Origin: Myxococcales bacterium | GTDB lineage: Bacteria > Myxococcota_A > UBA9160 > UBA4427 | DNA length: 64,000 bases | Assembly: GCA_012960035.1 (NCBI GenBank) | Contig: DUBZ01000135.1 | Span: 186,001-250,000, forward strand | Direction of reading: 5' to 3' | In this document: piece by piece, positions 59,412 to 64,000 of the stretch | How the letters are laid out: each line of letters opens with the position of its first letter | Position numbering within the stretch: the first letter of the stretch is position 1 | Program-made: the position numbers and the translations under genes | Notes under the pieces: model-generated | Databases searched by the model: none | What the model was told of the DNA's origin: nothing | What the model saw: only the letters and a program-made list of their open reading frames with translations

Positions 59412-60644
59412 ATGAGCGAATCCAGTAATCCAGCCAAAGGTTCTGCCGAGTCGGGCGATTCGAGTTCCTCCGTTCTTTCTGGCGGTGCGGGGGAAGTCGG
59501 CGAAGTCGGGGTCGACGGGGTCGACGGGGAGGCCGAAAGCCGCCGCACGTTCGGCGAAGCGGTCGGTCGACTCGGGCCGGCCGTGCTCGGCGGGCTGGAT
59601 GCACTCGAAAAGGCCTTTCGGCATCTGCATCCGGCCCATTTTCCCGAACTGCGCGCGGGGCTCACTCCGGTACGGAACGCGTTGGATGAAGCCCGCGACG
59701 CATTCGCCGAGGCGCCCACACCGAGTTCGCTCGACGCCTTTCGCGGCCACCTAGAAGAATCCGCGCGGCTTGCCGCAGAAGCGCTCGCCGGTCTCATCGA
59801 TCCGGGACCGCCCGAAGAGGGCGTTATGCGCGCGATCCAATCGATGCACCAGCATGCTCGCGCTCAGGCCGAGATCTATCCGCTGCGCGATGTCTTGCCG
59901 CCGGTCTCGGCGTTCTTCGCCGAACCCCGCTTCCGCGAGGGTTCTTCCGACGCGGCTTCTGACCCGGATTCGCCCGCGAGTCTCGAAGCGAAGGAGGGAT
60001 CGCAGGAGCGAGTGGGTCTTTTCCGTTCGGGGGAACCCGGCGCGCGTGGCGGGTTCGATCTCTATGTGCCGGAGAGTTACGACGGAAGCGAGTCATGGCC
60101 CCTCGTTGTGGCCCTGCACGGCGGATCGGGCAGCGGTGCGGACTTCCTCTGGACATGGCTTCGCGAGGCGCGCTGTCGTCGCTTCCTTCTACTGTCCCCG
60201 ACTTCTCGCGACTCGACCTGGTCGCTTCAGGCGCCGGAGATCGATGGCCAGGTTCTTCGCAGGACGGTGGAATGGGTCGGCTCCAAATGGCGGGTCGATG
60301 CCGAACATGTTCTGCTAACGGGGCTCTCGGATGGTGCGACCATGACACTGCTCGTGGGGTTGGCCGCGGATTCTCCATTTACGCATCTGGCACCGATCTC
60401 GGGTGTGCTGCATCCGATGAATTTCGCCAGCGGGAATCTGGATCGCGCGCGGAAAATGCCGATCTATCTGGTCCACGGCGCGCTCGACTGGCTTTTCCCG
60501 GTGACTCTGGCACAGGAGGCTTCGCGGGTTCTCGAAGACGCCGATGCCGCGCTCGTCTATCGCGAGATCGAAGACCTCTCTCATACCTACCCGCGTGAGG
60601 AGAACGCTCGCATCATCGAGTGGCTGGTCTCGGATTCCTCGTAA
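59412..60644 (+). CDS. alpha/beta hydrolase (PHB depolymerase/carboxylesterase-like) with low-complexity N-terminus
   Basis: WPLVVALHGGSGSGADFLWTWLREARCRRFLLLSPTSRDSTW, LLTGLSDGATMTLLVGL, PIYLVHGALDWLFPV. Confidence 0.85.
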   Translation: MSESSNPAKGSAESGDSSSSVLSGGAGEVGEVGVDGVDGEAESRRTFGEAVGRLGPAVLGGLDALEKAFRHLHPAHFPELRAGLTPVRNALDEARDAFAEAPTPSSLDAFRGHLEESARLAAEALAGLIDPGPPEEGVMRAIQSMHQHARAQAEIYPLRDVLPPVSAFFAEPRFREGSSDAASDPDSPASLEAKEGSQERVGLFRSGEPGARGGFDLYVPESYDGSESWPLVVALHGGSGSGADFLWTWLREARCRRFLLLSPTSRDSTWSLQAPEIDGQVLRRTVEWVGSKWRVDAEHVLLTGLSDGATMTLLVGLAADSPFTHLAPISGVLHPMNFASGNLDRARKMPIYLVHGALDWLFPVTLAQEASRVLEDADAALVYREIEDLSHTYPREENARIIEWLVSDSS

Positions 60645-60709
60645 CGGCAGGGGCGTCTATGTTAGGCGAAGGCCCAGGCGGAAAGCCGGGCCATGAAGGA
60701 GGACGAGGT

Positions 60710-63685
60710 CTAGCCGCGTGTCGCGCGCGCCTTCTTCGCCTTGCCAGGCAGGCGTTTTCGAGGTCGCGGGACTTTGAGAAGCGGTACGAGACATTTCCCG
60801 GTGTGAGAAGCTTTCGCCTTGCGGATTTCTTCGGGCGTGCCGACTGCGACGACTTCTCCGCCCTCGGGTCCGCCCTCGGGTCCGAGATCGATGATCCAGT
60901 CCGCGGTCTTGATAACGTCGAGGTTATGTTCGATGACGACCACGCTGTTGCCCGCCTCCACGAGCTCGTCGAGGACGCCGAGGAGCTTGCGGATGTCTTC
61001 GAAATGCAAGCCGGTGGTGGGCTCATCGAGGATATAGAGCGTGCGGCCGGTTGCCCGTTTAGACAGTTCGCGGGCGAGTTTGATTCGCTGGGCTTCGCCT
61101 CCCGAGAGCGTTGGGGAGGGCTGGCCCAGATGCAGGTAGTCGAGGCCCACACGCTCGAGGAGTCGAAGTGGTCCCGCGACTTTTGGATGCGCCTTAAACA
61201 GGTCGATCGCTTCGCTGACGGTGAGGTCGAGAACTCTGGCGATTGAATGGCCCCGGTATTCAACACGCAGGGTCGCTTCGTTGAAGCGCTTGCCCCGGCA
61301 TTCTTCGCATCGCACGAAGACGTCAGCGAGGAAATGCATTTCGATCTTGCGAACGCCGTCTCCCTCGCAGGCTTCGCAGCGTCCCCCCTTGACGTTGAAT
61401 GAGAATCGACCGGGCTTGTAGCCGTGGATTCGGCTCTCGGGGAGTGCGGCGAAGAAGCGACGGATTTCGTCGAAGACCTTGATGTAGGTGGCTGGATTGC
61501 TGCGTGGAGTGCGGCCAATGGGTCGCTGGTCGATGTCGATGACCTTGTCGAGTTGGCCGAGTCCAGACAGCCGGCGATGTTTACCGACTCGGGCGAGACT
61601 GCCGACGAGTTCCCGTGCGGCGGCGGGATAAAGGATGTCGTTCACGAGCGTCGACTTACCGGCGCCAGAGACACCGGTCACTGCAGTGAGGACGCCGAGC
61701 GGAAATTCGACGTCGATGTCGCGTAGGTTGTTCTCTCTCGCGCCTTGCACTTTCAGGCTACCGGTGGCCACCCGCCGTTTCTCGGGGACTTCGATCCGAC
61801 GCCGTCCTGACAGATAGGCTCCAGTGAGGGATTTGCGAGAACGTTCCAGAGATTTGGGTGTACCCGCATGAATGATCTCGCCGCCGGCGATTCCCGCACC
61901 CGGGCCGAAATCGATGACATGATCGGCCGCACGAATGGTTTCTTCGTCATGTTCGACGACGACGACGGTATTGCCGATGTCTCGCATGCGTTCGAGGGTT
62001 TCGAGCAGCCGTCGATTATCGCGTGAGTGCAAGCCGATTGAGGGCTCGTCCAGGATGTAGATGACGCCGGTCAGGTCCGAGCCGACCTGGCTTGCGAGTC
62101 GAATGCGTTGGGACTCGCCGCCAGAGAGTGAGGGGCCGGCGCGATCGAGGGAGAGATAACCAAGACCCACGGCGGCGAGGAAGTCGAGGCGGGATCGGAT
62201 CTCCTTCAGGATCTCTGTTGCGATCTCGAGGTCCGCTCCTTTGAGCGGAATGTTGTCGAAAAACGCATGGGCTTCGTCCACGGTCATCGCCGAAATCTCG
62301 ACGATCGATTGATTGGCGACGCGAACCGATGCGCTCTCGGGGCGCAGGCGATTGCCGTGACAGGTCGTGCAGGCCGTATTGGCCATGTACTTGGCATACC
62401 AGCGCTTCATGCCTTCGCTCTTGGTTTCCTTGAAGCGCCGCATGAGGCGTGGGATGAGCCCTTCCCAGGTCGTGTCGAATTGCCCGCCGCCCCCGCTCTT
62501 CCCCTTCCACTTGACTCGGAACCTTTGGTCGCCGCTTCCGAATAGGATCTGTTCGCGATGTTTTTCCGAAAGCCGTCGCCAGCTCTTGTCGAAGGGGACC
62601 TTCAGTTGCTTGAGGATCTGCTTTCGGAAGCCGCTGCCCCATCCATCTTTTGAGGAGACCTTTTCGCCCCAGGGTTTGAGGGCGCCATCGTCGATACTGA
62701 GCGAGTCATCGGGTACGACGAGGTCGGGGTCGATTTCGAAGCGGTTTCCGAGGCCATTGCAGTCCGCGCACATGCCTTGTGGGCTGTTGAACGAAAACGC
62801 CTGAGGCGTGAGTTCAGGGAATGAAATCTGGCATCGGGAACATGCGGCGTGTTCTGAAAAAGTCTGATCGGCCTGACGTCCGGCCGCTGCGATCAACTGG
62901 CCATCGCCGATGCGAAGTGCGGTTTCCACGGACTCGGTCAGCCGGCTCTTGATATTAGACTTGATGACGATGCGATCGATGACCGCTTCGACGTGATGTT
63001 TCTTGCGCTTGTCCAGCGCTTCGAGATCTTCGGTGAGAACGATCTCGCCGTCCACGCGCAGACGTGTCCAACCCGCGCGGCGCGCTTCTTCGAGAAGCTC
63101 TCGATGTTCGCCCTTGCGGTTGACGAGCAGCGGCGAGAGCAGGATCAGTTTCGTTCCGTTCTCGAGTCGGGCCAGGGTCTTCGCAATCTGTTCCGCGGTC
63201 TGGCTTTCGACTCGCTCGCCACATTGATGGCAATGCTGTCTGCCCGTGCGCGCCCAGAGAACCCGGAAATAGTCGGAGATTTCGGTGATCGTTCCGACCG
63301 TCGAGCGTGGATTATTGCCCGTCGTCTTCTGCTCGATCGAAATCGTTGGCGAGAGTCCACGGATCGTGTCGTAGCGAGGCTTCTCCATCTGCCCAAGGAA
63401 TTGCCGCGCGTAGGCGGAGAGACTCTCGACATAGCGGCGCTGTCCCTCGGCGTAGAGGGTGTCGAAGGCCAGGGAGGATTTACCCGAACCCGAAACCCCG
63501 GTCATTACAACGAGCTTCTTCTTGGGGATGTCGACGTCGATGCTCTTGAGATTGTGCTCTGCCGCGCCACATATCTCGATGTGATCGATTTCGCCGACGC
63601 GTTTTGTGGGTTTTGATCGGCGATTCGTGGTTTTGCGAGGCTTTACCGGGGATTTGGGCTTCGAGTTTTTCTTCGCGGGGGGCAT
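60710..63685 (-). CDS. uvrA: excinuclease ABC subunit A
   Basis: GVSGSGKSSLAFDTLYAEGQRRYVESLSAYARQFL; LSGGESQRIRLASQVGSDLTGVIYILDEPSIGLHSRDN; TLSGGEAQRIKLA; Zn-finger CxxC pairs. Start at 63685 preferred to the window-edge ORF. Confidence 0.97.
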   Translation of the reverse strand: MPPAKKNSKPKSPVKPRKTTNRRSKPTKRVGEIDHIEICGAAEHNLKSIDVDIPKKKLVVMTGVSGSGKSSLAFDTLYAEGQRRYVESLSAYARQFLGQMEKPRYDTIRGLSPTISIEQKTTGNNPRSTVGTITEISDYFRVLWARTGRQHCHQCGERVESQTAEQIAKTLARLENGTKLILLSPLLVNRKGEHRELLEEARRAGWTRLRVDGEIVLTEDLEALDKRKKHHVEAVIDRIVIKSNIKSRLTESVETALRIGDGQLIAAAGRQADQTFSEHAACSRCQISFPELTPQAFSFNSPQGMCADCNGLGNRFEIDPDLVVPDDSLSIDDGALKPWGEKVSSKDGWGSGFRKQILKQLKVPFDKSWRRLSEKHREQILFGSGDQRFRVKWKGKSGGGGQFDTTWEGLIPRLMRRFKETKSEGMKRWYAKYMANTACTTCHGNRLRPESASVRVANQSIVEISAMTVDEAHAFFDNIPLKGADLEIATEILKEIRSRLDFLAAVGLGYLSLDRAGPSLSGGESQRIRLASQVGSDLTGVIYILDEPSIGLHSRDNRRLLETLERMRDIGNTVVVVEHDEETIRAADHVIDFGPGAGIAGGEIIHAGTPKSLERSRKSLTGAYLSGRRRIEVPEKRRVATGSLKVQGARENNLRDIDVEFPLGVLTAVTGVSGAGKSTLVNDILYPAAARELVGSLARVGKHRRLSGLGQLDKVIDIDQRPIGRTPRSNPATYIKVFDEIRRFFAALPESRIHGYKPGRFSFNVKGGRCEACEGDGVRKIEMHFLADVFVRCEECRGKRFNEATLRVEYRGHSIARVLDLTVSEAIDLFKAHPKVAGPLRLLERVGLDYLHLGQPSPTLSGGEAQRIKLARELSKRATGRTLYILDEPTTGLHFEDIRKLLGVLDELVEAGNSVVVIEHNLDVIKTADWIIDLGPEGGPEGGEVVAVGTPEEIRKAKASHTGKCLVPLLKVPRPRKRLPGKAKKARATRG

Positions 63686-63793
63686 GAGAAATCCGAGCGT
63701 AGGGGATGTCGGGGTCTCAAGCCGACCCCCGACTTCGATATGCTTCCGGAATGCTGGCTGGCGGATTTTCGCCGGCTGAGGTCGAAGGAGGGG

Positions 63794-64000
63794 ATGATGG
63801 ACGACTGGCTGAAAGGGTTGGGCCTGACGCCATGGCTCATAGAGGTGGCCGATCTCGTGGTCGTGGTTGTTGCGGCGACGCTCGTCTATTTCGTGGTGCG
63901 AGCGGCCCTGGTTCGGGTGACGCGGAAATTGGCGACCAATACTGCGACGTATTGGGATGACGAGATCGTGAAGTCCGGGGTCTTTACCCGGATCGCTCAT
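63794..64000 (+). CDS. mechanosensitive ion channel (MscS)-like N-terminus, truncated by window end
   Basis: MMDDWLKGLGLTPWLIEVADLVVVVVAATLVYFVVRAALVRVTRKLATNTATYWDDEIVKSGVFTRIAH; absent from ORF track. Confidence 0.6.
   Translation, partial: MMDDWLKGLGLTPWLIEVADLVVVVVAATLVYFVVRAALVRVTRKLATNTATYWDDEIVKSGVFTRIAH

Noticed and set aside
57985-59540. Gly-Glu-Val / GTCGGCGAAGTCGG-like low-complexity repeats in mazG C-terminus and the 59412 hydrolase N-terminus
   Set aside because: Coding low complexity in linker regions; no evidence for a shared functional element.
5830-60670. Recurrent TTA-GGN (Leu-Gly) codon pairs, e.g. GTGTTAGGC/T at ~5835, 11349, 34366, 46855, 47805, 57557
   Set aside because: Other in-frame TTA codons exist in different contexts and GTTAGG counts are not above a base-composition expectation; would need genome-wide codon-pair statistics.
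60710-64000. 1096-aa reading frame extending past the uvrA start to the window edge
   Set aside because: UvrA homology starts near 63685 and the upstream part overlaps a plus-strand MscS-like start; the N-terminal extension lacks recognisable sequence.

Overview
High-GC bacterial chromosomal window with dense genes on both strands. It is dominated by a lipid/terpenoid/steroid-like catabolic repertoire: 3 cytochrome P450s, about 4 acyl-CoA dehydrogenases, about 6 enoyl-CoA hydratase (ECH) family proteins, SDRs, a class III CoA-transferase, a thioesterase, 2 TauD-like dioxygenases, a CmcJ/CTB9-like protein, an amidohydrolase and several alpha/beta hydrolases. A GntR/FCD regulator lies in the first part. 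The second half is more housekeeping: tRNA-Ser, tRNA-Arg, a hybrid histidine kinase, an H-NOX protein, an AarF/UbiB kinase, Amt, a YcaQ/AlkZ-like protein, a CsoR-like regulator plus a copper P-type ATPase, MazG, an FKBP, UvrA and an MscS-like protein. Standout observations: (1) a probable selenoprotein at 17956-19092, where an in-frame TGA forms a U-P-P-C redox motif in a peroxiredoxin/thioredoxin-like protein and is followed at bSECIS-like spacing by a perfect 6-bp hairpin with a G-containing 5-nt loop; ORF callers split it in two; (2) a head-to-tail SDR::ECH hybrid ORF at 10181-11032; (3) an ATGA-coupled pair of an unknown ExxH-type diiron protein and an ABC1/UbiB kinase, with an SRPBCC protein next door; (4) a 12-mer shared by two divergent intergenic regions, a candidate operator for the local GntR protein; (5) a 48-bp dispersed direct repeat flanking the hybrid kinase; (6) a decayed diguanylate cyclase and several other pseudogenes. 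No CRISPR arrays, rRNA or intact transposases were seen. Everything was read by eye with no searches run; product names rest on motif recognition.
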